A stretch of 50,951 bases of DNA from Iodobacter sp. BJB302. GTDB taxonomy: Bacteria; Pseudomonadota; Gammaproteobacteria; Burkholderiales; Chitinibacteraceae. Below the pieces are notes generated by a model. The model was not told where the DNA came from. It made no database searches and worked only from the letters and a program-made list of their open reading frames with translations. Location: the NCBI RefSeq assembly GCF_002735645.1, contig NZ_PDZG01000034.1, positions 1 through 50,951 of the forward strand, written 5' to 3'. A program made the position numbers and the translations under genes. Below are positions 17,281 through 27,244 of the stretch, in pieces. Each line of letters starts with the position of its first letter. Position 1 is the stretch's first letter.

Positions 17281-17634
17281 TTAAATGCTATTTTGATGAG
17301 CTTCTGACAGATACGCCTTTAAATGCTTTGCTTCGATATCGCCCGCTTCTTGTATTTTGATATGGCGGCGGATTTTTCCTTTGCCTTCCAGTACCTGATG
17401 GGGGTCTTGCAGATCACAGCCCCGGCTAAATTCAAGGCTGATATGGCTGGTATATGCAAATACGCCGCAAAACGGAATGGTGTCTGCAAAAATCAATCCG
17501 CCATACATCACGCGCTCGCTGGCGTGGGGAATCAGCGAATAAATCAGCGCCCTTATGGATTGCACTATTGCATGTAATTCCGGATTATTTAAGCAAATAT
17601 CACGCAGTAATTGCTCTGTTTTTTCATCGCTCAT
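17281..17634 (-). CDS. DUF1801 (YdhG-like) protein
   Basis: The 117-residue protein has the DUF1801 layout: an N-terminal helix, LIPHASERVMYGGLIFAD with the family's Glu and aromatic pattern, CGVFAYTSHISLEFSRG, then GKGKIRRHIKI and a C-terminal helix. The fold binds small molecules in related proteins but no reaction is known. It reads away from the divergent FKBP gene. The 224-base gap upstream (17635-17858) contains the FKBP promoter candidate only. Confidence 0.75.
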   Translation of the reverse strand: MSDEKTEQLLRDICLNNPELHAIVQSIRALIYSLIPHASERVMYGGLIFADTIPFCGVFAYTSHISLEFSRGCDLQDPHQVLEGKGKIRRHIKIQEAGDIEAKHLKAYLSEAHQNSI

Positions 17635-17824
17635 GCGGGTGTGCCTCAGGTAAAAATAATGAATAAACAGAGTTGCTTGCTTTGATTAATACAAAACACC
17701 ACGTCATCTGCCTGATGTTGCCATCTCAACTTGCTTTCATCAAGATTAATTTTAAAGCGGGCATGTCAGGCTGTTTCCGGCCCTGTTTGTCATGATGCAA
17801 CGCCGGGATTTCATAGATTGCGTT

Positions 17825-17830
17825 TATAAT
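17825..17830 (+). promoter_or_regulatory. Candidate -10 element for the FKBP gene
   Basis: A perfect TATAAT lies 29 bases before the FKBP ATG. No good -35 hexamer is found 16-18 bases upstream, so it could be activator-dependent or fortuitous. Confidence 0.35.
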
Positions 17831-17858
17831 TCCGGGGCAGCTGACCAATAAGAGCGTA

Positions 17859-18203
17859 ATGATGAGCAATGAACTAATCGTTGAAGATATTCAGCTGGGT
17901 GATGGCAAAGAAGCCGTAAGAGGCGCTTTGATTACCACGCAATATCGTGGTTTTTTGGAAGACGGCACGCAGTTTGATTCTTCCTATGACAGGGGTGTGC
18001 CGTTTAAATGTGTGATTGGCACCGGGCGCGTGATTAAGGGCTGGGATCAGGGCTTGATGGGTATGAAGGTGGGTGGCAAGCGTAAGCTTTGGGTGCCCGC
18101 GCATCTGGCCTATGGCGAGCGGCAAATCGGCGGGCATATCAAGCCAAATTCTAATTTGATTTTTGAATTGGAATTACTGGAAGTGCTGACGCGTGACGAA
18201 TAG
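17859..18203 (+). CDS. FKBP-type peptidyl-prolyl cis-trans isomerase
   Basis: The 114-residue protein is a single FKBP domain that isomerises proline peptide bonds. Family residues are clear: GALITTQYRGFLEDGTQFDSS, given as YRGFLEDGTQFDSSYDRG, then IGTGRVIKGWDQGLMGMKVGG, LWVPAHLAYGERQIG and the final LIFELELLEV. There is no signal peptide, so it is cytoplasmic. ATG 17859 and ATG 17862 are equally possible starts. It stands alone on the plus strand. Confidence 0.95.
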   Translation: MMSNELIVEDIQLGDGKEAVRGALITTQYRGFLEDGTQFDSSYDRGVPFKCVIGTGRVIKGWDQGLMGMKVGGKRKLWVPAHLAYGERQIGGHIKPNSNLIFELELLEVLTRDE

Positions 18204-18218
18204 CGCAAATTAAAAAGC

Positions 18219-18239
18219 AGCCCCGCATGCGGCGGGGCT
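18219..18239 (-). terminator. Intrinsic terminator of the GFA gene
   Basis: AGCCCCGC (18219-18226) pairs with GCGGGGCT (18232-18239). On the minus strand it is followed by GCTTTTTAATTT, so it ends the GFA gene. It also lies just after the convergent FKBP stop and may serve both. Confidence 0.8.
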
Positions 18240-18249
18240 CAGGCGGATC

Positions 18250-18597
18250 TTATAAGGATTTGCCGTCGTAGTGATGTACAGGAATGGCGGCAAGATCGAT
18301 GCCTTCCAGACAGCGCAAATTCACCGCCATCACGGTATTGCCCTCTGGGTCTTTGCCTTCGCCATAGGGGTGGATGCCGCAATTAGGGCAAAAATGGTGA
18401 TTGATCAAATGCTTGTTGAATGTGTAAGTGCTGACCGCTTCTTTGGGCGTATGAAGGGTGAACTGATCGCCTGGCACAAACCATAATAAAGAGCCTTTGC
18501 GCGAGCAGATCGAGCAATTGCAAGCAAGAGCGCTGCCAATCTCACCTTCAGCACTGAACGCAATCTTGCCACAGTGACAACTGCCTTTATAAACCAT
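18250..18597 (-). CDS. GFA-family zinc protein (glutathione-dependent formaldehyde-activating enzyme-like)
   Basis: The 115-residue protein has the GFA Cys4-type metal sites: GSCHCGKIAF, ACNCSICSRKGS and HHFCPNCGIHPYG. The family binds Zn and was named for a formaldehyde-glutathione adduct enzyme, though most members have no assigned reaction. Length is normal. It stands alone, with AAGGAGAAATTTC before the ATG as ribosome-binding site. Confidence 0.88.
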   Translation of the reverse strand: MVYKGSCHCGKIAFSAEGEIGSALACNCSICSRKGSLLWFVPGDQFTLHTPKEAVSTYTFNKHLINHHFCPNCGIHPYGEGKDPEGNTVMAVNLRCLEGIDLAAIPVHHYDGKSL

Positions 18598-18712
18598 GAA
18601 ATTTCTCCTTTAGGTCTTTGGGTATAACGCTGGGGAAAATGAATTCAAAATAGCATGTGTTTTATGGATTGCGGATCTGTGCAGTATTGCCTGCCTGATG
18701 ATTCAATTAAAG

Positions 18713-19780
18713 CTACTCCATCAGGGCGACGGATTTTATCTGCGCCCATACCTGCATGCCGGGGCGGATATTGAGCATGGTGGCCGATTTTTTGGTCAGC
18801 CTTGCCAGAATCATGGCATCGCCGACTTTTACCCTGACCAGCACGAGGCCTTGGTGCTCATCGCCGGCAAGGGCATCAACACAGCCAAGTAAAATATTCT
18901 GGATGCTGCTTTTGCCCGGCGGCTCAATGGCCAGGCTGACATCTCTGGCGAGTACCCGTACCCGCAGTTTACGCCCTACCGGCAGGCCCTGATCTCTGGC
19001 CCACAGGCTGCCGCCTGAAAAAGTGACTCTGGCTAAATGCCATTCCGCATCCAGCTCTGCCACGCAAACATCCAGAATGGCACCGGCATCTTCACCCAGG
19101 CGAATCGGCAGATCGAGACGGGTCAGCGTATCGGCCAGCGGGCCGGTTGCCAGTACTCGGCCGTTTTCCATCAGCACTAAATAATCGGCGAGCCTGGCAA
19201 TTTCATCAGGGGCGTGGCTGATATACAGCACGGGGATGCGCAATTCTTCGTGCAGACGCTCCAGATAGGGCAGGATTTCTTGCTTGCGTTTTACATCAAG
19301 CGCGGCCAGTGGCTCGTCCATCAGCAAAATATCCGGGCTGAGCGCCAGGGCGCGCGCAATTCCAACCCTGCTGCGCTCGCCGCCAGACAGCCGCTCGGGT
19401 TTGCGCTCCAGCAGATGAGCAATACCCAGCAGCTCAATGGCTTGCTCTAAGCTGACCTGCTGCCTGGCAGGGATGCGCTTTAGCCCGTAGCGCAGATTGC
19501 CTGACACGCTGAGGTGCGCGAATAAGCTGGCTTCCTGAAACACATAACCCAGCGCGCGTTTGTGTGTGGCTAAAAAATGGTGTTCATCCTGCCAGACTTC
19601 ACCATTTACGATCAACCGGCCCCTGGCGCGCTCCAGCCCTGCAATACAGCGCAGCAATGTGGTTTTGCCAGAGCCGGAAGAGCCGAACAGGGCGGTGATG
19701 CCATGGCTGGGCAAGTCTAAATCCACATCAAGCTGAAAGCCGGGCCAGTCCAGTTGAAAGCGTGCCTGAATACCTGTCAT
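18713..19780 (-). CDS. modC: Molybdate ABC transporter ATPase
   Basis: The 355-residue protein energises molybdate import. The ATPase domain has Walker [11 protein letters not shown]-loop VFQEASLF, signature [15 protein letters not shown], Walker B ILLMDEP with LAALD, and switch His in YISHAPDE. The C-terminal third (after about residue 280) is a molybdate-binding Mop/TOBE domain, with [16 protein letters not shown] and [22 protein letters not shown] 19780 has GGAG six bases upstream and overlaps the modB stop as ATGA. An in-frame extension to 19804 lies in modB and is not needed. Confidence 0.95.
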   Translation of the reverse strand: MTGIQARFQLDWPGFQLDVDLDLPSHGITALFGSSGSGKTTLLRCIAGLERARGRLIVNGEVWQDEHHFLATHKRALGYVFQEASLFAHLSVSGNLRYGLKRIPARQQVSLEQAIELLGIAHLLERKPERLSGGERSRVGIARALALSPDILLMDEPLAALDVKRKQEILPYLERLHEELRIPVLYISHAPDEIARLADYLVLMENGRVLATGPLADTLTRLDLPIRLGEDAGAILDVCVAELDAEWHLARVTFSGGSLWARDQGLPVGRKLRVRVLARDVSLAIEPPGKSSIQNILLGCVDALAGDEHQGLVLVRVKVGDAMILARLTKKSATMLNIRPGMQVWAQIKSVALME

Positions 19781-20454
19781 TTTGTGCTCCTGCCGGGCCG
19801 CCACAGATACATGGCCAGCAGCACAATAAAGGAGAACGCCAGCATCACGGCAGAAAGGCGGTGCGCCTGCAGATAATCCATCGCTTCTACATGATCATAA
19901 ATCTGTACCGAAACCACGCGGCTGACGCCGGGGATATTGCCCCCTATCATCAGCACAACGCCAAACTCGCCCACCGTATGGGCAAAAGTCAGGATCGATG
20001 CCGTTATAAAGCCGGGCAGGGATAAGGGAACGGCAACGGTAAAGAAAGCATCCAGCGGAGATGCCCGTAAAGTCGCCGCGACTTCCATCGGGCGCTCTCC
20101 CACTGCTTCAAAAGCGGTTTGCAGCGGCTGCACCATAAAAGGCAGCGAGTAAAACACTGAAGCAATGACCAGCCCCCAGAAGGTAAACGGCAGCAGCCCA
20201 AGCCCCAGCGCCTGAGTCAGCTGCCCGACAGGCCCCTGCGGCCCCATCGCCAGCAGCAAATAAAAGCCCAGCACCGATGGCGGTAAAACCAGCGGCAGCG
20301 CCACCACGGCAGCCACCGGCCCTTTCCACCATTTCTTGCTGCGCGCCAGCCACCATGCGATGGGCGTGCCAACAATCAGCAGAATGAGGGTCACGATGCT
20401 TGCCAGCTTCAGCGTCAGCCAGATGGCTTGCAAATCATTCTCAGCTAAAAGCAT
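19777..20454 (-). CDS. modB: Molybdate ABC transporter permease
   Basis: The 225-residue inner-membrane permease has five or six predicted transmembrane segments. The EAA loop that contacts ModC is visible as [39 protein letters not shown] is characteristic of ModB/CysT-type permeases. It is translationally coupled to modC. About 70 bases separate it from modA on the same strand. Confidence 0.95.
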   Translation of the reverse strand: MLLAENDLQAIWLTLKLASIVTLILLIVGTPIAWWLARSKKWWKGPVAAVVALPLVLPPSVLGFYLLLAMGPQGPVGQLTQALGLGLLPFTFWGLVIASVFYSLPFMVQPLQTAFEAVGERPMEVAATLRASPLDAFFTVAVPLSLPGFITASILTFAHTVGEFGVVLMIGGNIPGVSRVVSVQIYDHVEAMDYLQAHRLSAVMLAFSFIVLLAMYLWRPGRSTK

Positions 20455-20525
20455 TCATCTTTTCTCGATCTGCTTAGGGATAGTTGTCACAGGGCAGGTG
20501 ATGCCTGGCGCAATAAGGCTGAATA

Positions 20526-21317
<792 letters not shown>

Positions 21318-21384
21318 CTAACGGATAGCTTAAAGCTTTTCGCTGCGGGTGTGTTGGTGCGAAAGGGGTAGGCCGCGTAAAGGC

Positions 21385-22224
21385 TTACTCTTCTGTAATA
21401 AAATCCCTTATTCTTGCAAACGCTGCCTCCGGATTATCCCGCCATGCGCCGTGGCCACAGCCTGCAAATTGCGTAAATTGCATCCACTCCTCAGGCAGTG
21501 CCCGGGCAATATCTTTCGCGTCTTCCAGAGGGCAGACAGGATCCAGCTCTCCGGCCAGGACGAGTACCGGGCATTGTGCTTTTGCAAGACCCGGTAATAA
21601 GTTCATGGTTTGCTGCTCCGTGCCTGCCCAGGTAAGTAAAATTTCGTGATTGGGAAGGCTGCGTCCTGAAGTTGCTTTCTTTGTGGAATAAAGTGGTTTG
21701 CAGATTTGCTGGTAGGGCCGCAGTGTCGCTTCGCAAGGGTTGCTCCAAAATTGCAAAGCGGCCTCTCTTGCCGCCGGGCCACCTAATTGGGCAAACATGG
21801 CAAGCTTACGCTCCAGATTAAGCGCAGCCGAGGTGCTGGATAAAATCACTTTGCCGGGGTGTTCCGGGTATCTCGCTAAATAATGCTGAGCCACAAAGCC
21901 ACCAAAAGATTGCCCTAGCACGATGGGTTTGCTGATGCCCAGTGCGGCGCAGAGCGCCACCAAATCATCTGCAAAGTGATCCAGCGTCAGCTCTGCCACC
22001 GGGCGCGGATTGCTGCGGCCATGGCCACGGTGGTCGTAATAAATAATCTGTGCAATATCGCTAAGCTGGCTGAATGCTGGTTTAAAGCCGGTGTGATCGT
22101 AGCCGGGGCCGCCATGCAGCAGGATCAGCGTTGGTTTTTCGCGCATTTGCATGCCATCAGCAACCAGGCTTAAGCCCTCGGTATCTACAAATAATTGCAC
22201 ATCGTGGCTGAGGGCTATTTTCAT
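21385..22224 (-). CDS. Alpha/beta hydrolase, proline-iminopeptidase-like (S33)
   Basis: The 279-residue enzyme has the oxyanion motif HGGPGYDH, YYDHRGHGRS, nucleophile elbow GQSFGG (Ser near residue 104), the acid in LAGELDPVCP and the base in GCGHGAW. HGGPG is typical of prolyl aminopeptidase-like S33 enzymes, but amidase or lactonase activity is also possible. No signal peptide. It overlaps the upstream GNAT gene by four bases, so it is co-translated with it. Confidence 0.87.
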   Translation of the reverse strand: MKIALSHDVQLFVDTEGLSLVADGMQMREKPTLILLHGGPGYDHTGFKPAFSQLSDIAQIIYYDHRGHGRSNPRPVAELTLDHFADDLVALCAALGISKPIVLGQSFGGFVAQHYLARYPEHPGKVILSSTSAALNLERKLAMFAQLGGPAAREAALQFWSNPCEATLRPYQQICKPLYSTKKATSGRSLPNHEILLTWAGTEQQTMNLLPGLAKAQCPVLVLAGELDPVCPLEDAKDIARALPEEWMQFTQFAGCGHGAWRDNPEAAFARIRDFITEE

Positions 22225-22793
22225 TGGGGGCCTAATTTAAGGCGATCATGCCAATCACTGACTAAAAGCCCATACAAGGCCGTATCGGATACCACGCCAT
22301 CTACAATCCAGCGTTCACGCAAATAGCCTTCGCGGCTAAAGCCCAGGCGTTCCAGGCTTTTTGCTGAAGCCATATTTCTGGGGTCGATATCTGCTTCTAC
22401 GCGGTTTAAATTTAATTGAGTAAAGCCAAAATCAAGCAATGCACTCAGCGCTTCATGCATATAGCCCTTACCCCATGCTGAATGGGCCATGCCATAGCCA
22501 ATTTCTGCACGGCGGCATTGTTTATCCAGATCAAACAGCGTGCAGTTACCAATTAAAACACGGTCTTCTTCGCGCTCAATTCCCAGACGAATATAGTCTC
22601 CCGCGGCCATGGCTTTTAAATCGCGGGCAATCAGCGCTTCTGCAATTTCAATAGAATCCCATGGGGGTGTGCTCCAGTATTGCATTACTTTTTCATCAGA
22701 AAAAATAGCCAGCAATGCAGCCGCATCCGTTTCTTGTAGTGGCCGCAATATTAAGCGGCTGGTCTGCAATTTAACTTTTTCAAAAGTGGTCAT
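22221..22793 (-). CDS. GNAT acetyltransferase, RimJ/RimL type
   Basis: The 190-residue protein starts RLILRPLQETDAAALLAIF, the typical opening of ribosomal-protein-Ala-acetyltransferase-like GNATs. Motif A is AEIGYGMAHSAWGKGYMHEAL and motif B LNLNRVEADIDPRNMAS with SLERLGFSREG. It transfers acetyl from acetyl-CoA to an amine; the substrate is unknown. ATG 22793 is chosen over an upstream start because homology begins there. Its ribosome-binding site is weak. Confidence 0.85.
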   Translation of the reverse strand: MTTFEKVKLQTSRLILRPLQETDAAALLAIFSDEKVMQYWSTPPWDSIEIAEALIARDLKAMAAGDYIRLGIEREEDRVLIGNCTLFDLDKQCRRAEIGYGMAHSAWGKGYMHEALSALLDFGFTQLNLNRVEADIDPRNMASAKSLERLGFSREGYLRERWIVDGVVSDTALYGLLVSDWHDRLKLGPQ

Positions 22794-22884
22794 TTGTGCA
22801 ATCTTTAAAATATTAAAGGCCTGATATGGGCGAAAGGCCCCTGGCAAGGAGCAATGATGGATATATAAACAGCGAGGCAGAGAT

Positions 22885-23313
22885 TCAGCGTTTAATTGCC
22901 AGCACTAACACACCCGCAGCAACCAAAGCGATGCCCAGCCACTCTCTTGGGGAAGGGCGCTCACCTAAAAATGCAAAAGCAAAAACGGCAACTAAAACAA
23001 GACTGAATTTATCAACAGGCGCCACTTTTGATGCGTCGCCAATTTGTAAAGCCCTGAAATAGCAAAGCCAGGATATACCTGTGGCCAATGCAGAGAGTGT
23101 TAGAAATATCCAGGTTTTAGCAGTCAGTGCGAATGGATTGCTCCATTTTCCTGTAAATCCAATAAATCCCGTGAGCACAAAGACAATAATCACCGTTCGC
23201 AACAGGGTGGCAAAATCAGAATCGACACCTTTAATACCTATTTTTGCAAAGATGGCAGTCAGTGCCGCAAAAATAGCCGACAGTATTGCCCAAAAAAACC
23301 ACGGATTACTCAT
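22885..23313 (-). CDS. EamA-type (DMT superfamily) small permease
   Basis: The 142-residue protein has one EamA unit: about five hydrophobic helices, beginning WFFWAILSAIFAALTAIFAKIG. The conserved PVDKFSLVLVAVFAFAFLGE and a final helix with a basic end (VLALIKR-like) follow. Single-unit EamA proteins work as dimers. The substrate is unknown; many export metabolites. Confidence 0.85.
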   Translation of the reverse strand: MSNPWFFWAILSAIFAALTAIFAKIGIKGVDSDFATLLRTVIIVFVLTGFIGFTGKWSNPFALTAKTWIFLTLSALATGISWLCYFRALQIGDASKVAPVDKFSLVLVAVFAFAFLGERPSPREWLGIALVAAGVLVLAIKR

Positions 23314-23420
23314 TGGCGATTACACCTTAAAACAGGTGATACAAACAGATTTAAAGGCATACCTGCATGAATGAAAGCTTATTACAATTTTATGGTGGGA
23401 ATGCCTTTTGTACTAAAAAT

Positions 23421-23687
23421 TTATTCTGCCTTTGGTGCGCAGGAAGGTATCTTATCATTGGCTGTTAAAGCATTCAGCTGTTTCCAGCTGGCTCTTGGGC
23501 AAGCTGCTGGTTTTTTATCGGGCATGCACAAAATGTAATAGCTTTCGACGGCCTTATCTTTTAAGCATTTTTTAAAGTCTTTAATTTCAAGATACTTCGG
23601 AGGCAGGGCGGCAGCGCCGTTTACTGCAGTGCCAGCCGTTGTTGCAAGCAAAACAATTGTACTGATCTTACAGATATTTTTTCGCAT
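23421..23687 (-). CDS. Small secreted protein with conserved-looking cysteines, unknown
   Basis: From ATG 23687 the 88-residue product has an N-terminal signal peptide (MRKNICKISTIVLLATTAG, with cleavage near NGAAA). The mature part has four Cys, in DFKKCLKDK, YILCMPDK, PAACPRAS and PSCAPKAE. An in-frame extension to 23858 has no signal character. The 240 bases upstream (23688-23929) contain no other gene I can support. I do not recognise the family. Confidence 0.65.
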   Translation of the reverse strand: MRKNICKISTIVLLATTAGTAVNGAAALPPKYLEIKDFKKCLKDKAVESYYILCMPDKKPAACPRASWKQLNALTANDKIPSCAPKAE

Positions 23688-23929
23688 ATCATGGCCTGTA
23701 TAAAATGAACAATGATGTTGTAATTTATAAACGAACTGCGGAGCATATATAGGGTACAGGCAAACAAACAAAGTGGCGTACTCAAAAGGGTTTGATTCGT
23801 TTATTTTGCATTTAAATAACTTGCCTTCGGCAGATTGCTTTGATGCAGAGGATGTCACTTATGTCCAGCGCATCACTGCCATGATGATCTGAGTCTGCCT
23901 TGAATAGCCATGGTACAAGTATCCGCTGC

Positions 23930-24406
23930 TTAATCCATCATCAACTTGCCTTTTGCATACCCGGTGGAGTTATAGTTTATTTTCAAATCATTCAGAAGAA
24001 AATCGATTGAGTTAAAAAGATCAATTTTTATGGCTGCGGGCGTTTGGGCTTCTTTTATGGTCAATATTGTTTTTTTACTCCAGCGCTCAAGCATATTATT
24101 GATGGATGCACCTTGCCTTACGGATAGCTCAATACTCAATACATTGCTTTTTTTACTTCTTATATCGATTCTCAGGGCATCTTCTGAGTCTTCATACACG
24201 GCGCCAGGATTGATTGCCTGAATGGTATATTTCTTCAGCGCGCTGTTTGAGTATTCTTCCAGTGCTTTTGCAGTTATTTCGTATTTTTTTAACAGTTTTT
24301 GTGCGGATGGGGATGTGTAAGAATAAGCTAAAAGTGCATTATTAGTTGTTTCAGCATAAATTGTGCTTGAAAAAATAAACACTATAAGACAGATCAAAAT
24401 CTTCAA
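23930..24406 (-). CDS. Secreted or periplasmic protein, unknown
   Basis: The 158-residue product has a clear signal peptide (MKILICLIVFIFSSTIYA, cleavage likely after YA). A helical N-terminal part (SAQKLLKKYEITAKALEEYS) is followed by a mixed alpha/beta part. There are no Cys in the mature protein. I recognise no domain. It follows the next secreted-protein gene on the same strand. Confidence 0.65.
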   Translation of the reverse strand: MKILICLIVFIFSSTIYAETTNNALLAYSYTSPSAQKLLKKYEITAKALEEYSNSALKKYTIQAINPGAVYEDSEDALRIDIRSKKSNVLSIELSVRQGASINNMLERWSKKTILTIKEAQTPAAIKIDLFNSIDFLLNDLKINYNSTGYAKGKLMMD

Positions 24407-24462
24407 GGCAGTCTCCTTTGTTTTAAATATTGCAGGGTTTATGTATGGCGATTAGACCTGTG

Positions 24463-24945
24463 CTATCTCCCTCGTCCATCAGTGATATGCCATGCAAAGC
24501 AGCGCGCTAATTTTGGGGGTATGCCCGGCGCATCTTCTTTCAGCCATTTTTCAACGGCAGGCCCTTCGCCATCGGCGGCCGATCCGGCCCAATAAGTCAG
24601 ATACCCGCTGCTTTTATCAGGCGCAGCGTTATAAACCAAATAGGGCTCATCGGTTACACGGGTGCTGATATAAATAATGTACCATTGCTTATAATGAATC
24701 ACTTCAAAAATATCAGTGCTATCTGTAATTAAGGTCTGATTAAGTGAAGGCCCTAATTCCCGGTTGAGATGCACATTAATGGCTTTGGCAAATATGGTTT
24801 TCTTTTTTTCTGAAACAGGCCGTATCATTTTTTCGCAAGGGTTTGCAAATGCAGAAAAAGAAACGCAGTAAAAAATAGCAGCGATGAAACATATTCTCAA
24901 ATTTTTTACTCTGTTTGCCATTGCCTCTGTTGAATATTCAGCCAT
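24463..24945 (-). CDS. Secreted protein, unknown
   Basis: The product of about 160 residues has an N-terminal hydrophobic signal (ICFIAAIFYCVSFSAFA), then NPCEKMIRPVSEKKK and a beta-rich domain (YKQWYIIYISTRVTDEPYLVY). It ends in ARCFAWHITDGRGR, leaving two mature Cys. ATG 24945 is preceded by AAGAG at good spacing and overlaps the GNAT stop by eight bases; ATG 24921 is an alternative start. No family recognised. Confidence 0.6.
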   Translation of the reverse strand: MAEYSTEAMANRVKNLRICFIAAIFYCVSFSAFANPCEKMIRPVSEKKKTIFAKAINVHLNRELGPSLNQTLITDSTDIFEVIHYKQWYIIYISTRVTDEPYLVYNAAPDKSSGYLTYWAGSAADGEGPAVEKWLKEDAPGIPPKLARCFAWHITDGRGR

Positions 24946-25486
24946 GGGCAGGCTCTTTATTTCGCCAGTCATTTTTATTCATGGCCAGTACAATAGTATT
25001 CCATGAGGCCCCTTTGAAAAACCGATCATTGATGCGCTCGGCTTCAATATGCATGCCCAGTGATTTACAAAGATTGACCGCGGCTTTATTGCCTGCGATT
25101 GTTTCAGCATAAATACGCTGAACTTTTAATACGCTGAATCCAAAATCAATGATCGCCTGCGCGGCTTGTCTGTCTGCACCTGTACCGTGCCAGCGCCTTC
25201 CTAATTCGCAGCCAACAGAGGCATTGGCCGTATCTTCAAGACGAATACCACAAGAGCCCATTAATTCGCCGGTGAGGGAAACAACAGCCAGTTGAAACTT
25301 TCGCCTTGGCTGCTCTTTTGATTGCTGAATAAATAAATCCAGTAAAAATTCGGATTTTTCAGCTGAGAAATCTTCCTCGCTATAAAAACGCTGAAATTTT
25401 TCATCATTACGCAGTTTCTTATATTCATTTAAGTCTGCGGGCGTGAAATCTCTCAGTAATAGCATTGGGGTTGAAATGGGCAGCAT
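24938..25486 (-). CDS. GNAT acetyltransferase
   Basis: The 182-residue protein has the GNAT layout: LLLRDFTPADLNEYKKLRN at the start, LAVVSLTGELMGSCGIRLED, motif A SVGCELGRRWHGTGADRQAA and motif B VQRIYAETIAGNKAAVNLC followed by LGMHIEAERI. It is RimJ-like with unknown substrate. The downstream secreted-protein gene starts within its last codons, suggesting one transcript. Confidence 0.85.
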   Translation of the reverse strand: MLPISTPMLLLRDFTPADLNEYKKLRNDEKFQRFYSEEDFSAEKSEFLLDLFIQQSKEQPRRKFQLAVVSLTGELMGSCGIRLEDTANASVGCELGRRWHGTGADRQAAQAIIDFGFSVLKVQRIYAETIAGNKAAVNLCKSLGMHIEAERINDRFFKGASWNTIVLAMNKNDWRNKEPAHG

Positions 25487-25546
25487 GACTTAATTCCATC
25501 CGTAAAAAAATGCGTAATAAGCCGAATTTTAAAGCAATGTTTCAGT

Positions 25547-26107
25547 TTAAAAGCTCAGCCTGAATAGCAGCGCCTCCTGATTATCCGCCTCCGGGCCTGC
25601 ATTAAATTGCCGCAAAAGAATAGCCCCCGCTTTTTCTGCAGCGCGGCGCGAAGAGATATTATCAATACCCATGGCGATATCTATCCAGCTCAAACCGTGG
25701 CTTTGTGCCAAAGGGCAAAGTTGCATAATGGCTTGCGCGGCGTAGTTTTTTCCGCGCTTCCACGGAACCACCGCATAGCCAAGGTGCCCCAAGCAATAAG
25801 CAGGCAATTCTGAAGTCCCTTTTTGCCAGCGCAGGCTTATATTGCCTGCAAACTTGCCATCGGAAATCCAATATCTGGCTCTGGGTAGCCGGGGCACCGT
25901 GCTGCCGTCATTTAAAACCACCGGCGGGCCGCGCCCCTCTAAATCTGTTAAAGAAGCCAGAAACTTGTCTGCATTTTGCGCAATGCGGGCCAGTTGGGCT
26001 GACGCACCTTCGGGATCTTGATCGCTGTCTCTGGTCCAGCTTCGTTCGAGCGCTGCGACATAGCTGGGCAAAAGAGCCAGGTTGGGTAAGGTGAGTGTGA
26101 TGGGCAT
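25547..26107 (-). CDS. GNAT acetyltransferase
   Basis: The 186-residue protein is a second type of GNAT in this stretch. Its N-terminal half resembles predicted acetyltransferases with PRARYWISDGKFAGNISLRW, then LGHLGYAVVPWKRGKNYAAQA (motif A) and GIDNISSRRAAEKAGAIL (motif B). Substrate unknown. It lies 60 bases upstream of the other GNAT gene on the same strand. Confidence 0.85.
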   Translation of the reverse strand: MPITLTLPNLALLPSYVAALERSWTRDSDQDPEGASAQLARIAQNADKFLASLTDLEGRGPPVVLNDGSTVPRLPRARYWISDGKFAGNISLRWQKGTSELPAYCLGHLGYAVVPWKRGKNYAAQAIMQLCPLAQSHGLSWIDIAMGIDNISSRRAAEKAGAILLRQFNAGPEADNQEALLFRLSF

Positions 26108-26161
26108 ATATTAATCTGGCCTTGGTGATAAACTTGCTATTCGGGGTGGTGTATAGTTTAT

Positions 26162-26566
26162 TTATTCATCCGGAAGGCCATCCCATCCTCTGCGATCCCA
26201 CGCGGCAGTGACTCTGGACCATATTTCATCAGGGGTTGATCCTTGCCAGACGCCTCCTAATAAACTGGCAAATAGAGGATTTGTTTTTGCTTCCTGCTCT
26301 ATTTTTTCAATCATCGATTCGCCAAAATTTTCGATTAAATCCTCAAGCGGGCCCGCAGATAAATTCGCCATAATCTTATTGCTGCTGTCTTCCCTTAAAG
26401 TGGCGAGAATAAAAGCAAAAGTGTGTTCGGGATTTTTCTGGGAAAAGAAAAACACCTCTTCCCATGCCCACCATAACTGATCTGCAATCTCTGATTCTGC
26501 ACCTGCATGCTGTATTTTTATCCAGGCAGAAATTAATTCGGGTGAAATCACTGGGGGCTGATTCAT
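26162..26566 (-). CDS. DUF6869-type protein
   Basis: The 134-residue protein is acidic and mostly helical, with tryptophan-rich segments ADQLWWAWEEVFFF and AAWDRRGWDGLPDE. A middle region reads IMANLSAGPLEDLIENFGES, the pattern I associate with DUF6869. It has no signal or membrane segment. The family has no known function; members often occur near accessory and immunity-like genes. Confidence 0.6.
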   Translation of the reverse strand: MNQPPVISPELISAWIKIQHAGAESEIADQLWWAWEEVFFFSQKNPEHTFAFILATLREDSSNKIMANLSAGPLEDLIENFGESMIEKIEQEAKTNPLFASLLGGVWQGSTPDEIWSRVTAAWDRRGWDGLPDE

Positions 26567-26780
26567 AGTGCCAACTTTTAAAAGGGTTGCTCATCATAAA
26601 GCAATAGTGCGATTTGCTTGTAGTCTGATAGATTTGCTATTGCCGCAAATAATGTAAAACATTGTAATGCAGCCGAGGGCAATTAATGATTCTTTATGCT
26701 AAAGACTGGCATGAGTGTTGCTGATAAAGTATATGTAAACTTTTTAAAAAGTTGTATTCTGATTTATTTAAGGACTATTC

Positions 26781-27200
26781 ATGCGCCAACGCCTTAACCT
26801 GATTTTGCTTGGGGTAAACGATATTGAAAAAGCCACGGCTTTTTACGAAGCACTGGGCTGGCCTAAAGCAGCATCGAGCCATGCCGGATTTGTGAAATTT
26901 GATTTGGGCGGCATTGTGATGGCGATTCAATCCCGTGAGGCATTTGCCAAAGACGCCAACTTTGCTACGGCAGAAGGGAGCGGTTTTTCAGGCGTGGCAT
27001 TGGCCTATATCGCCCGCAGCCCGGAAGAAGTGCCGCGAATTTTAGATAAAGCCGCCAGGCTAGGTGCAACAATCACAAAACCAGCCACAAAAAACGCATG
27101 GGGTATAGCAGGCTATTTCCGAGATTCAGATGGTCATTTATTTGAAGTGATTTATGAAGATGGCTGGGTTTTTGATGAGTTTGATGATTTGGTTGTTTGA
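26781..27200 (+). CDS. VOC family protein
   Basis: The 139-residue protein is a two-module VOC fold: LILLGVNDIEKATAFYEALGW at the start, given here as GVNDIEKATAFYEALGW, then FDLGGIVMAIQSR. The C-terminal GYFRDSDGHLFEVIYEDGW holds the metal-binding Glu and His-region. This resembles uncharacterised glyoxalase-like proteins. AAGGAC lies upstream of the ATG. It stands alone between convergent and divergent minus-strand genes. Confidence 0.87.
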   Translation: MRQRLNLILLGVNDIEKATAFYEALGWPKAASSHAGFVKFDLGGIVMAIQSREAFAKDANFATAEGSGFSGVALAYIARSPEEVPRILDKAARLGATITKPATKNAWGIAGYFRDSDGHLFEVIYEDGWVFDEFDDLVV

Positions 27201-27244
27201 TAAAAAGTATTGATCTTTGAAATTGAATTTGTTTCTGTAATTAT